This document shows, piece by piece, positions 36,801 to 45,693 of a DNA stretch of 64,000 nt. A program made the position numbers and the translations under genes. A model generated the notes under the pieces. The model was not told where the DNA came from, ran no database searches, and saw nothing but the letters and a program-made list of their open reading frames with translations. Position 1 is the stretch's first letter. Every line of letters starts with the position of its first letter. The DNA comes from UBA1413 sp037447215 (GTDB lineage: Bacteria; Bacteroidota; Bacteroidia; Bacteroidales; Prolixibacteraceae): assembly GCA_037447215.1 (NCBI GenBank), contig JBBIHB010000013.1:1-64000 (forward strand), given 5' to 3'.

Positions 36801-38173
36801 AATACAGCTTTTTTCTGGTACAACTTACTAAAAACCAAGAACAATCCGATTGAAAGGATCCATACCGGCAGAGGCAGGAAATAGAGTTCGATACCCATCA
36901 GGAAGTTTGCTGCAAGGGCGAGGGCGAGCAAAAGGAACCAGGTGAGTCCGGCTGCCCAGTTAAAATTGATTTTTGCCTTTTCAGCATAATAATCCTGAAG
37001 TTTCCATTTCCTCACCAGGTAGTAATCTGCAAAAATCACCCCACCCATAGGGATAAGAACTAACCCATATAGGGCAACAAAATCGAGGAGTTTCATTACC
37101 AAGGCAGGAAAAAGAGCAGCAATGGTTGTTACCACACCTGCAATCAGGGTAACTTTCCACCGGCTCCAGCCGGGCGATGCCACCTGTAATGCGAGTCCGG
37201 CCCTGTATAATGTAGGATTGGCAGTAGTCCACCCTGCAATAATTACACACAGGGCCCCGGCAATCCCTATTGCCTGATAGGCTACTTCGCCGGGAGCATC
37301 GCTGGTGGCTGCGGCATATAAAATACCTGAAGCAATCCAGGCAGTGTAATGCCCAAGGAACATACCTATGCCCGATGCAAAACCATACTGCCATTTTTTA
37401 GCGTAGCGGAATATCGACAGGTCACTCATCCCCAGGTGCATGGCTGCATTGGCAAACCAGGTAAAAAATATCACGTGCCAGATGGTAAACTGCGACTGGC
37501 CGGGTAAAGCCTGCCCCGTCCAGATTTTGGTACGTGCAATTTCCCAGAAGTTACCCATATCGGTGCTGACATCCAGTTTAGGGAACGATGCAATTGCAGC
37601 GCCCACAAAAATAAGGAACATCCAGGGAGCAGCCACTTTCGAAAAACGTGCCAGCCTCTCAAATCCAAGTATGGCAAAAGTGGTAATAACCGCACCAACT
37701 GCGATTACAGTTATCACCCAACCGGCACCAGTAGGGTACATATCGGCCAGGGTAGGCATCTGAATTTTGAAAGGTATGCCCACAGCGGTGGCCGAAACCG
37801 CTACCATAGCGCCCGCCAGGAAACAAAACATCAGGGCATTTACAATGTTGTATAGGAACACCAGCACCGGGCCGCAAATCTTTTTAAGCTGCCAATAGAG
37901 CGACAGCCTGACATTTACGGCAATTGGTGCGGTAATTAACGCCCAGCTCAGAACAGCCATTATATTTCCGATTAAGCCGCCCAGAAACATATCGGTAACC
38001 GATACTCCGTGGGCAACAAACAGCATCCCGATAACGAATTCGGTACCTGCAACATGCTCACCGGCAAAACTCCCTAGAAAATTACCTACACCCTGCAACG
38101 ACCCCTTGCTAACCGGTTCACGGTCAAACTCGTAGAGTTGATCCAGCTTTTTCGAAATAGTTCCAATATTCAT
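36797..38173 (-). CDS. NCS1 family permease (cytosine/purine permease type)
   Basis: 458-residue inner-membrane transporter with about 12 hydrophobic helices, matching NCS1 nucleobase:cation symporters (GSFAGEHVAGTEFVIGMLFVAHGVS near the N-terminus; ADYYLVRKWKLQDYY late). The family carries nucleobases, nucleosides, allantoin and hydantoins; the substrate here is unclear. It opens an operon with a coupled small membrane protein and a GH78 enzyme, an unusual partner for a nucleobase transporter. Confidence 0.88.
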   Translation of the reverse strand: MNIGTISKKLDQLYEFDREPVSKGSLQGVGNFLGSFAGEHVAGTEFVIGMLFVAHGVSVTDMFLGGLIGNIMAVLSWALITAPIAVNVRLSLYWQLKKICGPVLVFLYNIVNALMFCFLAGAMVAVSATAVGIPFKIQMPTLADMYPTGAGWVITVIAVGAVITTFAILGFERLARFSKVAAPWMFLIFVGAAIASFPKLDVSTDMGNFWEIARTKIWTGQALPGQSQFTIWHVIFFTWFANAAMHLGMSDLSIFRYAKKWQYGFASGIGMFLGHYTAWIASGILYAAATSDAPGEVAYQAIGIAGALCVIIAGWTTANPTLYRAGLALQVASPGWSRWKVTLIAGVVTTIAALFPALVMKLLDFVALYGLVLIPMGGVIFADYYLVRKWKLQDYYAEKAKINFNWAAGLTWFLLLALALAANFLMGIELYFLPLPVWILSIGLFLVFSKLYQKKAVL

Positions 38174-38350
38174 AAAAGATGATCAATTTTTGGTTTAAAA
38201 TAAATTCTTAAAAGTAAAGAAATCTATTCTTCGTGATTTACGTATCCTGTACCTTCTGGTAAAAAAAAATCTGCGAATTTCCATTTCAAACTCAAATGCA
38301 GGAGCTACTATCGGCAATTCAAAAATGGTTACATTTGGTAATTGTAATAA

Positions 38351-39001
38351 ATGAATTCTATGGCAATATATGACCTTTCCCACCCTTTGCATTCTGCAAT
38401 GCCTGTCTATCCAAGCAAGGGGCAACCTGTAATTACGCCCGCTGCTACCATCGAAACGGATGGTTATCGTGAGATGCGCCTCGAACTGGACGGACATACC
38501 GGTACACACATTGATGCACCTGCCCACATGCTTGCCAATGGAAAGATGCTGACCGATTTTCCGGTTTCAAAATTTAAAGGAAAAGCTTTCATTATCTCCA
38601 TGAAAAGTAAAAAGGACTGTATCGGAATTTCTGACCTCAAAGGGTTTGAAAAGGGAATTGGCTCTTCGGATTTTGTTTTGTTTCGTACAAGCTGGAGTAT
38701 TTATTGGGGGTACAAAGAATACCTGAAAGGTTTTCCGGTATTATCGCAGGATGCAGCCAAATGGCTGACAACTTTTAACCTGAAAGGGATTGGTGTTGAT
38801 GCCATTTCTGTTGATCCGGTTGAAACAACCGATTGGCCGGTACATTTCATACTTTTCAGGAGTGAAATGGTAATTGTCGAAAACCTGATATTCCCGGAAA
38901 ATCTGGAAAACTCATCAGGAATGTTTTATTGCTTTCCTTTGAAATACAATAACTCCGATGGCTCTCCTGTGAGAGCAGTTTTTGAATCAGGAAGGATATA
39001 A
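38351..39001 (+). CDS. Cyclase family protein (kynurenine formamidase-like)
   Basis: 216-residue metal hydrolase of the cyclase/KynB family. The metal-binding motif HTGTHIDAPAH is at about residues 56-66, preceded by the SHPLHSAMPVYP opening. Members hydrolyse N-formylkynurenine, isatin or other amides and lactones; no tryptophan-catabolic gene is adjacent, so the substrate is open. ATG at 38351 is used; 38360 is a possible alternative. Divergent from the NCS1 operon. Confidence 0.88.
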   Translation: MNSMAIYDLSHPLHSAMPVYPSKGQPVITPAATIETDGYREMRLELDGHTGTHIDAPAHMLANGKMLTDFPVSKFKGKAFIISMKSKKDCIGISDLKGFEKGIGSSDFVLFRTSWSIYWGYKEYLKGFPVLSQDAAKWLTTFNLKGIGVDAISVDPVETTDWPVHFILFRSEMVIVENLIFPENLENSSGMFYCFPLKYNNSDGSPVRAVFESGRI

Positions 39002-39013
39002 AAATCGATAAAC

Positions 39014-39050
39014 AAAAAATGAGCTGCCCTGACTTGACAGCCCATTTTTA
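39014..39050. terminator. Bidirectional terminator after the cyclase gene
   Basis: AAAAAATG-a-GCTG pairs with CAGC-c-CATTTTTA around a 10-nt loop; A- and T-runs flank it. Confidence 0.7.
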
Positions 39051-39066
39051 AAAAATCAGGCAAACA

Positions 39067-40299
39067 CTATTTCTGAAATGAAATATCAATTTTTGCAGCG
39101 ATAAGCCTGCCTTGTTCATTCACTCCTTCTTCAAACTGATCTTTGTCTGCCCATCGTGAGTTTTGCTTTTCCCAACCAGCCATGAAAAAGTAGATATTTG
39201 GATTCAGTTATGGATTGCATGGTAAAGAATTCCTGTGTTATTCCTTCACCTTCTTCCGGAGCGGTTAATACCTCAATCGGGTAATTGGGAACAATGATTG
39301 CCATTCCGAGTTTCTCCCCGTTAAAAGCCTGGTTATCGTGCTTAAACATATAGGCATAACCACTGCCAATGTTGCTGTACACATTATTGGTCCGAAGGTT
39401 TACAATAGCGGTAACAAATTTCAGTCCTTGTTCCCCAATGCCGATTCCCTCAAATATGACCATACTTTTATACCAGGGTTTTCCGGCAATAATACTGATA
39501 CTTTGGTTGATGTTAACGAACCTGCATTCGACCGGAACATCTTCAAATTTCAGGTCGAAGGTAGAACGCAGCGGCCCTTGCGCTACCAATCTGTAAGTAC
39601 CTTTTCCATCGGGACCAATTCGGTATAGCCCTGTTGATGTTTCTAGTGCTATCGCACCGGCACCGAGTGAATTTCCCACATTAAGGATATCCATACCCCA
39701 GGGCTGTAATTCATGATAACTTGGCCCGTCTGCAAGCCCCACTCAGGGCAGTACCATTTCATAGGTGATTTTGCCCCATATATCCATTCCGTTTCGGGCA
39801 TCGAAATAGTTGCGGAAACCTACCACATCGTTTTCCCACCCGGGCACTTCATACTGAAAATATTTTTGCGTGGTTTCTGTATCGCTATTTTCCAGACGTA
39901 TAGCTTTAGTAAAATCTTTTACGGATCATTTTTATCTACGAAATGGATATTTGTCCGTACATTGAACAGTAGCACTTGATCTTTATTGACTGCAACCAGG
40001 CTATAGCTTTTGCTATGGCCTGCATCCAGATTGACAAGTGTAAAAAGTTCATCCCATTTATCATCGCCATCCATATCATCGGTTTGTGATGGTATAAGAG
40101 TTTTACCCCCATCGGGCGATAAAAGAACAATATGGTTTTCATTGACGGTCCCAATTGCTTCCTCGATCACCTAACGTTGTTTAAAAACTGGTTTTTCGGT
40201 CAGGTTATATTTCGAAGCGTCGGTAAAAGAAACATGTGCCAAAGGTTTCAAACAAGCTGAACAAACAAGAATGTAATAAAATAGATATATTGTTTCATA
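39067..40299 (-). pseudogene. DUF4861 family lipoprotein, decayed
   Basis: A DUF4861 gene can be followed from ATG 40299 (lipoprotein-like leader) to TAG 39067, but it is broken repeatedly. There is a frameshift near 40255, TAG at 40171-40173, a frameshift with TAA at 39919-39921 (after FVDKNDP), TGA at 39743-39745 (GKITYEMVLP, stop, VGLADGPSYHELQPWGMD), and a frameshift near 39185, after which GWEKQNSRWADKDQFEEG gives the expected end. DUF4861 genes often sit in uronate/pectin-type polysaccharide loci. It follows kduD with no gap, so it was the third gene of the kdu operon. Confidence 0.88.
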
Positions 40300-40300
40300 A

Positions 40301-41116
40301 CTATTCAGGTATTTCGTTTTCGCCTTTCACATAACCAAAATTGGCCAGGATACCGCCATCGACAAACAGGATGTGGCCATTCACAAAATTACTTGCTTTT
40401 GAAGCAAGGAAAAGGGCGGCATGGGCTACATCTTCGGGTTCGCCCCATCGGCCGGCCGGTGTGCGGGTCATCACAAGATCGTTGAATGGGTGGTTCCCTT
40501 CACGGATGGGTGCGGTTTGGGCGGTGGCTATATAACCTGGTCCAATACCATTGACTTGTATGTTGTATTTGGCCCACTCACAGGTCATATTTGCAGTAAG
40601 CAGTTTAAGTCCACCTTTTGCCGATGCATACGATGAAACCGAATTGCGTCCATAAATGCTCATCATCGAACACATATTGATGATTTTTCCTTCCCTTTTT
40701 GCAATCATCGCAGGAGCAACCCTTTTACTCACAATCAGAGGCGCTACCAGGTTAACATCAATCACCTGCCTGAAATCGCTCACTGGCATATCGAGGATGG
40801 GAATCCGTTTGATGATCCCTGCATTGTTCACCAGAATATCGATTGTACCCACTTCTTTCTCGATTTGTGAGATTGCTGTGTCAACCTGAACCTCATCGGT
40901 AACATCAAAAACAATGGTATAAACATCGATGCCGGCCTCCCGGTATTTCACCTTAGCCCCGTCAATCCTCTCCAGCGAAAGGTCATTGACACATATCCTT
41001 GCCCCGGCTTTGCCCAGGGTAATTCCAATGGCCATACCAATTCCATGGGTACCCCCGGTAATCAGTGCAACTTTTCCGGTTAAATCAAATAGCTGGTTTA
41101 TCATCATTTTATCCAT
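40301..41116 (-). CDS. KduD-like SDR: 2-dehydro-3-deoxy-D-gluconate 5-dehydrogenase or gluconate 5-dehydrogenase
   Basis: 271-residue short-chain dehydrogenase with cofactor motif TGGTHGIG, NNAG and catalytic Tyr/Lys in SSYASAKGG. It lies directly downstream of kduI, as kduD does in many genomes, where it reduces the KduI product to 2-keto-3-deoxygluconate. By sequence it also resembles gluconate 5-dehydrogenases, so the name rests partly on context. Two Met codons near the start (41107, 41104) are alternatives. Confidence 0.85.
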   Translation of the reverse strand: MDKMMINQLFDLTGKVALITGGTHGIGMAIGITLGKAGARICVNDLSLERIDGAKVKYREAGIDVYTIVFDVTDEVQVDTAISQIEKEVGTIDILVNNAGIIKRIPILDMPVSDFRQVIDVNLVAPLIVSKRVAPAMIAKREGKIINMCSMMSIYGRNSVSSYASAKGGLKLLTANMTCEWAKYNIQVNGIGPGYIATAQTAPIREGNHPFNDLVMTRTPAGRWGEPEDVAHAALFLASKASNFVNGHILFVDGGILANFGYVKGENEIPE

Positions 41117-41149
41117 TTTTTATAGTTTTATTTCAATTTATTAATAACC

Positions 41150-41992
41150 CTATCTCAATTCGTCAGGTTTAACCCCATCCATATCGGTATAATCGAGGTT
41201 TTCGCCAGCCATACCCCAGATAAAATTATAGTTTGAAGTTCCGGCGGCCGAATGAATACTCCAACTTGGCGAAAGTACTGCCTGTTCGTTTTGCATCCAG
41301 ATGTGTCGGGTTTCGTGGGGTTGGCCCATAAAATGACAGATGCCCTGCCCATCGGGTACTTCAAAGTAGAAATAAACCTCGTTACGCCTCGGATGGGTAT
41401 GTGGCGGCATGGTATTCCATACCGACCCGGGCTTCAGCTCCGTTAAGCCCATCTGCAACTGGCATGTTTCCACCAGTTTATTAATAATCAACTGATTGAT
41501 GCGTCTTTCATTTGAAGTATGGAGCGATCCAAGGTTCAACACATTGGCTTTATCGAGGGTTATGTGGACGGTAGGAAGTTCTTTGTGTGCCGGAGCCGAA
41601 TTCAGGTAAAATTTGGCCGGTTTATTAGTGTCGGCCGACCGGAAAAGCACATTCCGTGTTCCTTTCCCAACATATAATGCCTCTTTGTATTGCATCACAT
41701 ATTCTGTTCCATCAACCAGTACCGAACCAGTTGCACCAACATTGATAACCCCAAGCTCGCGCCTTTCAAGAAAATATCCTGATTTCAGCGCATCAACGGT
41801 TTCAAGCACGAGATCGGATTCCAAAGGCATTGCGCCTCCTGTTATATATCGTTCGATATGTGAGTAAACCAACCTGATGTTACCGGGATCCATAATCTTT
41901 TCAATCAGGAATTCTTTGCGTATCCGCTCTGTATCATAACTTTTAAAATCGCTTGGGTGATAATTAAAACGCTCTTCAAATATTACTGCCAT
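41150..41992 (-). CDS. kduI: 5-dehydro-4-deoxy-D-glucuronate isomerase
   Basis: 280-residue cytoplasmic cupin-fold isomerase that converts 5-keto-4-deoxyuronate, formed from unsaturated uronates of pectin or glycosaminoglycans, to 2,5-diketo-3-deoxygluconate. Length equals the E. coli enzyme within two residues. The Zn-binding HTHPRRNEVYFYFEV and MGQPHETRHIWMQNEQAVLSPSWSIHSAAGT stretches are present. The ATG at 41992 gives the normal N-terminus; an upstream open start at 42055 would run into the operator. First gene of the kduI-kduD-(DUF4861) operon. Confidence 0.95.
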   Translation of the reverse strand: MAVIFEERFNYHPSDFKSYDTERIRKEFLIEKIMDPGNIRLVYSHIERYITGGAMPLESDLVLETVDALKSGYFLERRELGVINVGATGSVLVDGTEYVMQYKEALYVGKGTRNVLFRSADTNKPAKFYLNSAPAHKELPTVHITLDKANVLNLGSLHTSNERRINQLIINKLVETCQLQMGLTELKPGSVWNTMPPHTHPRRNEVYFYFEVPDGQGICHFMGQPHETRHIWMQNEQAVLSPSWSIHSAAGTSNYNFIWGMAGENLDYTDMDGVKPDELR

Positions 41993-42024
41993 AATGTTAA
42001 CTATTTGTATTTCAACTTCGCTTA

Positions 42025-42055
42025 CAAAAATAGGGATAAAACAGATAGTGTGCAA
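42025..42055 (-). promoter_or_regulatory. kdu operon promoter
   Basis: On the minus strand TTG (42055-42053), 20-bp spacer, TATTTTTG (42032-42025), 32 nt before the kduI ATG. The -33 TTG lies inside the palindrome at 42051-42064. Confidence 0.6.
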
Positions 42056-42064
42056 TCGATTGCA
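42051..42064. promoter_or_regulatory. LacI-type operator TGCAATCGATTGCA
   Basis: Perfect 14-bp palindrome with central CG, the usual shape of LacI-family operators, in the gap between kduI and the divergent LacI-type gene. It supplies the -33 TTG of both divergent promoters (CAA arm for kduI, TTG arm for the regulator), so binding would block both. Confidence 0.75.
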
Positions 42065-42117
42065 TTAGAATAGAAATTTTTTTTAACTTCGGCCGTGAAT
42101 CTTATTCAAAAACCCGG

Positions 42118-43140
42118 ATGATTAAAAACAGCGAAACAACAATTCATGATATTGCGCGGATGTTGAACATCTCAGCCTCAACTGTAAGCAGGGCATTAAA
42201 AAACAATCCGCTGATCAGCGAAGCAACCCGGAAAAAAATTCATAAGATTGCCGATGAATTGGGATATCGTCCCAATATTGTTGCCTCAAACTTACGCACA
42301 AAACGATCGAACACCATAGGGGTAATTGTTCCTTATATCAACCGGCATTTTTTTTCATCTTTTGTTAGTGGTGTAGAAGAAGTGGCCTATAAATCGGGTT
42401 TTGCGGTTGCCATTTCACAATCAAATGACAGTTATCAGAAAGAGACCCATATTGCCAGGGCGCTATTTAATAGCCGTGTCGATGGGGTAATTGTTTCGTT
42501 CGCCATGGAGACCCACAATTTCAAGCATTTAAGTATGTTTGCCGAGAAACAAATCCCTTTGGTTTTTTTCGACCGAATTGAAGACCACATCGAAGCCAAC
42601 AAGATTGTGGTTGACGATTTTGCAGGAGGAAAAGCTGCCACATCCCATCTAATTTCCGAAGGCTGCCGGAATATTGCCCATGTGAGCGGACCATTACACC
42701 TTAAAATTTATGAAAACCGGTTGAAAGGTTATCTTGCAGCGTTGAGTGAAGCTGGCTTTACCCCACCCCCGGGTGGAATCCTGCACAACCGCCTGACCCG
42801 GGCCGATGGTGTGGCAGCTATACAGCAACTTTTAACCCTCAGGCCACTGCCTGACGCAATTTTCTGTGCCAACGACACCACTGCCCTGAGTATAATTATG
42901 AGTTTAAGAAATACGCCTTACCGTGTACCCGGTGATATTGCCGTTGTGGGGTTCAGCAATGAACCGTTTTCGGAACTGGTTACGCCCTCCATCAGCACAA
43001 TAAAACAGCCTGGTTATGAGATGGGGCTTAAGGCAGCAGAATTGCTTATAGATGAAATTAACGGAAAAATTTCTTCCTCAGAATATCAGACATATACAAT
43101 GCCCACTGAGTTGATTATCAGGGAAAGCTCAAAAAAATAG
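42118..43140 (+). CDS. LacI family transcriptional regulator
   Basis: 340-residue repressor: N-terminal HTH TIHDIARMLNISASTVSRAL with hinge region, then a periplasmic-binding-protein-like ligand domain (NTIGVIVPYINRHFFSSFVSGVE, HVSGP, FCANDTTAL, VGFSNEPFSELVTPSISTIKQP). It is divergent from the kdu operon and a palindromic operator lies between them, so it most likely represses kdu genes until a uronate-derived sugar binds. A weak promoter, TTG (42060-42062) with TAACTTCG (42084-42091), precedes it, giving autoregulation. Confidence 0.93.
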   Translation: MIKNSETTIHDIARMLNISASTVSRALKNNPLISEATRKKIHKIADELGYRPNIVASNLRTKRSNTIGVIVPYINRHFFSSFVSGVEEVAYKSGFAVAISQSNDSYQKETHIARALFNSRVDGVIVSFAMETHNFKHLSMFAEKQIPLVFFDRIEDHIEANKIVVDDFAGGKAATSHLISEGCRNIAHVSGPLHLKIYENRLKGYLAALSEAGFTPPPGGILHNRLTRADGVAAIQQLLTLRPLPDAIFCANDTTALSIIMSLRNTPYRVPGDIAVVGFSNEPFSELVTPSISTIKQPGYEMGLKAAELLIDEINGKISSSEYQTYTMPTELIIRESSKK

Positions 43141-43149
43141 ACAAATGCA

Positions 43150-44550
43150 TCACAGAAAGTGCGGAAGGTAATTTTTCAGAAAATCGATAGTAAATTTCTT
43201 GGCAACAATCTTTTTATCCTTTTCAAGCAGGTAAACAGCAGGTGTTGTACGGAGATCGTAATTAATTTTGAACCTTGTAAGATGGTGCGGATCCCACAGG
43301 TTATGCCAATCGGTTAAATGGTGTTTTTCAAGAAAATCGCCCCACTCTTTTTTATCCTCCATAGTATAAACGGCCACCACATCAAGACCTTTATCCCTGA
43401 AAGGCAGATAAACATCGTTGTACAATGCCGGAACATATTCCCTGCAGTGCGAGCAGTTGGGTTCGTAAAATACCAGAACAGTGAATTTTGCATTTTGCTG
43501 GTACAACCTGAAGTTTTCACCCTGATAAGTTTCCATTTGAAAATCGCGGGCATTTTTACCAATCAGGTTATTCTCCATGAAAATTACGTTTTCGCGAATT
43601 TTGGCAAGGGTTGTTGAGTCCGCCCATGGTGCTTTTCCAGCCAGGTAAAAATCGCGGGCAATATCAACAAACAAAGCATCCATACCCATCACATTGCTAT
43701 TGAGCGAGTTGTTGAGCAGGTGCGAGACTACAAACCGGAACATACGCGGATGTGGTTCCACTTTTTTAAGGATATGGTATGCGGCAGGTTTCACCGAATC
43801 ATACATCTGAAGCAGTACTTTTTCGAAATAGGTTTCCAGTTTTGGTTTAATCGACGGGGTATAAAGAAAACGCTCATCGGTCAGGTCGAAATATTCAAGA
43901 AAATGGTTTTTCCGGTAGTTGTAGTGATAAACCCATTTCAATGAATCATTCAAAGTATAAGGCTCCGGTATATCTTCAGGTTTTACATCCTCAAAATAAT
44001 TCGACATCAGGAATGCTCCAAGAAATGACCCGGGATACTCTTCCGATTTTTTCCTCCAATAAGCTGTCACCTCCCTGTTCATGCGTTCAAGTTGATCATT
44101 TATCCTGTTTGCCTCATCACCCGACAGTTTTGAACGTTTTTCTTCGAGTTCGCGCCTTTGTTTCTGCATCTCCGAGAGCCATTTCACATAGTTATGAAAT
44201 TCAACACTTTCGACAGCCCCCTCGATGTCCATTTTCTGTATCGAAAAATCAGGGTTGATAATTTTCAGTTTCTGATCGGCGCCGAGAAGAAAATCGAAGT
44301 GGGTTTCCTGATTGAGGTAAATCTTGTATATACCTTCAGGGAGCAATGTATCACGCTTCAATATTCCGATTCCCGATTGATCAAGTTTAATAGTATCGTG
44401 TACCAGTATGGATGCACCATAATAATATGCAAGCAATACCTGGCCACCTGGTACTGAAGGCAGACTGACCGTAAGATCGAATCCTTTTCCCGATGTACCC
44501 CTGAAAAACAGCTGAAACAACAAAAAAATCAGAAAACTATATTTCTTCAT
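43150..44550 (-). CDS. Exported thioredoxin-like protein with CSHC active site
   Basis: 466-residue secreted protein. Signal peptide about residues 1-21. An N-terminal beta-rich DUF4369-like part (SLPSVPGGQVLLAYYYG, EGIYKIYLNQETHFDFLLGADQKLKI) is followed by a long charged helical region and a C-terminal TlpA-type thioredoxin domain with active site CSHC in VFYEPNCSHCREYVP near residue 368. This Bacteroidota architecture acts in periplasmic thiol chemistry; target unknown. It is convergent with the LacI gene and stands alone. Confidence 0.82.
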   Translation of the reverse strand: MKKYSFLIFLLFQLFFRGTSGKGFDLTVSLPSVPGGQVLLAYYYGASILVHDTIKLDQSGIGILKRDTLLPEGIYKIYLNQETHFDFLLGADQKLKIINPDFSIQKMDIEGAVESVEFHNYVKWLSEMQKQRRELEEKRSKLSGDEANRINDQLERMNREVTAYWRKKSEEYPGSFLGAFLMSNYFEDVKPEDIPEPYTLNDSLKWVYHYNYRKNHFLEYFDLTDERFLYTPSIKPKLETYFEKVLLQMYDSVKPAAYHILKKVEPHPRMFRFVVSHLLNNSLNSNVMGMDALFVDIARDFYLAGKAPWADSTTLAKIRENVIFMENNLIGKNARDFQMETYQGENFRLYQQNAKFTVLVFYEPNCSHCREYVPALYNDVYLPFRDKGLDVVAVYTMEDKKEWGDFLEKHHLTDWHNLWDPHHLTRFKINYDLRTTPAVYLLEKDKKIVAKKFTIDFLKNYLPHFL

Positions 44551-44686
44551 CAGGTATATCTATTACTTTGAAAATCAATAACACAAAATCATGTTTAATA
44601 TTGCAATGTATATGCCGGAAAGCATCATTTGCCACAAAAATACAGAAATAACAACAAATCCGGATGATAGTTTGATCTATAAAACC

Positions 44687-44694
44687 TACTTTTG
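44687..44694 (+). promoter_or_regulatory. -7 promoter box for the glycosyltransferase gene
   Basis: TACTTTTG fits TAnnTTTG 17 nt before the ATG at 44712. Confidence 0.45.
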
Positions 44695-44711
44695 AAACAA
44701 ATTCGTTTTAT

Positions 44712-45599
44712 ATGTTATCAGTATGTGTTCCGGTTTATAATTACGATGTCAGGGCGCTTGCCAGGCAACTTTCCGGTCAGATAAAAGAATTATCTTTATC
44801 TGCCGAATTATTGTTCTATGACGATGGGTCAGAAACCCATTTCAGGGAAATTAATCGGGAAATAGCTCAAATAAAGTCTATAAAATATATTGAATTGCCT
44901 GAAAATATCGGGAGGGCAGCCATCAGAAACCTTATGGCCAAAGCCGCCCGGTATCCCCACCTGATATTTGTGGATTCAGATTCGGAGTTGCCTGACACTG
45001 ATTTCCTGAAAAGGTATGCCGATAACATTTACAACGCCTCTATCATTTGCGGAGGAACACAGTATCTTCCTGACCCGACAGAACCTGATAAAATGCTCAG
45101 ATGGGTTTATGGCCGAAAAAGGGAACAGCTCAGTCCGGAGGAGAGACAAAAAAAAGGCTTTTCAATTACAGCGAATAATTTTCTGGTTTCGCGCGATGTG
45201 GTATTGAATTATCCTTTCAGGGAAAATATCCGTGAATATGGGCACGAAGACACAGTTTTTGGATTTGATATTTACAAAGCAGGATTACCCATTTTGCATA
45301 TTGAAAACCCGGTGATCCACAAGGGACTTGAAACATCCGGACTGTATCTGGAAAAAACCCGGTCGGCATTGAGAAACCTTTTGATTATTGATCAATACTT
45401 GATTGAAGACTTGGTTTTTCAAAGCCATTCTGTGTTATTAAAGTTGAGAGGAATCCTAAAAAGATTTGGCCTTCTACCATTTGCATCATGGTTATTCAAA
45501 ATATTTTCAGGAAAGATGGAAAAAATCCTGATGGGTAACCAACCGAAATTATGGATTTTTGACCTTTATAAAGCAGGTTATATTTGCAGCCTGAAATAA
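44712..45599 (+). CDS. Family 2 glycosyltransferase
   Basis: 295-residue GT-A fold transferase with N-terminal VCVPVYNYDVRALARQL, a YDDGS nucleotide-binding motif near residue 37, the metal-binding acidic motif VDSDSELPD near 96, and a REYGHEDTVFGFDIYKAG stretch that holds the usual catalytic ED. The C-terminal ~60 residues are basic and hydrophobic, suggesting membrane association. Acceptor and sugar unknown. It has its own promoter and terminator and no glycan-synthesis neighbours. Confidence 0.9.
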   Translation: MLSVCVPVYNYDVRALARQLSGQIKELSLSAELLFYDDGSETHFREINREIAQIKSIKYIELPENIGRAAIRNLMAKAARYPHLIFVDSDSELPDTDFLKRYADNIYNASIICGGTQYLPDPTEPDKMLRWVYGRKREQLSPEERQKKGFSITANNFLVSRDVVLNYPFRENIREYGHEDTVFGFDIYKAGLPILHIENPVIHKGLETSGLYLEKTRSALRNLLIIDQYLIEDLVFQSHSVLLKLRGILKRFGLLPFASWLFKIFSGKMEKILMGNQPKLWIFDLYKAGYICSLK

Positions 45600-45630
45600 A
45601 AAACCGCTGCCAACCGGCAACGGTTTTTAT
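45597..45630. terminator. Bidirectional terminator after the glycosyltransferase gene
   Basis: AAAACCGCTGCC pairs with GGCAACGGTTTT (one mismatch) around loop AACC, with flanking A- and T-runs. Confidence 0.8.
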
Positions 45631-45693
45631 ATGTACAGACCCGATTATATGTAATGCCTGGCATTAAATAACCAGGCGAATGTTGCAAGTCAA

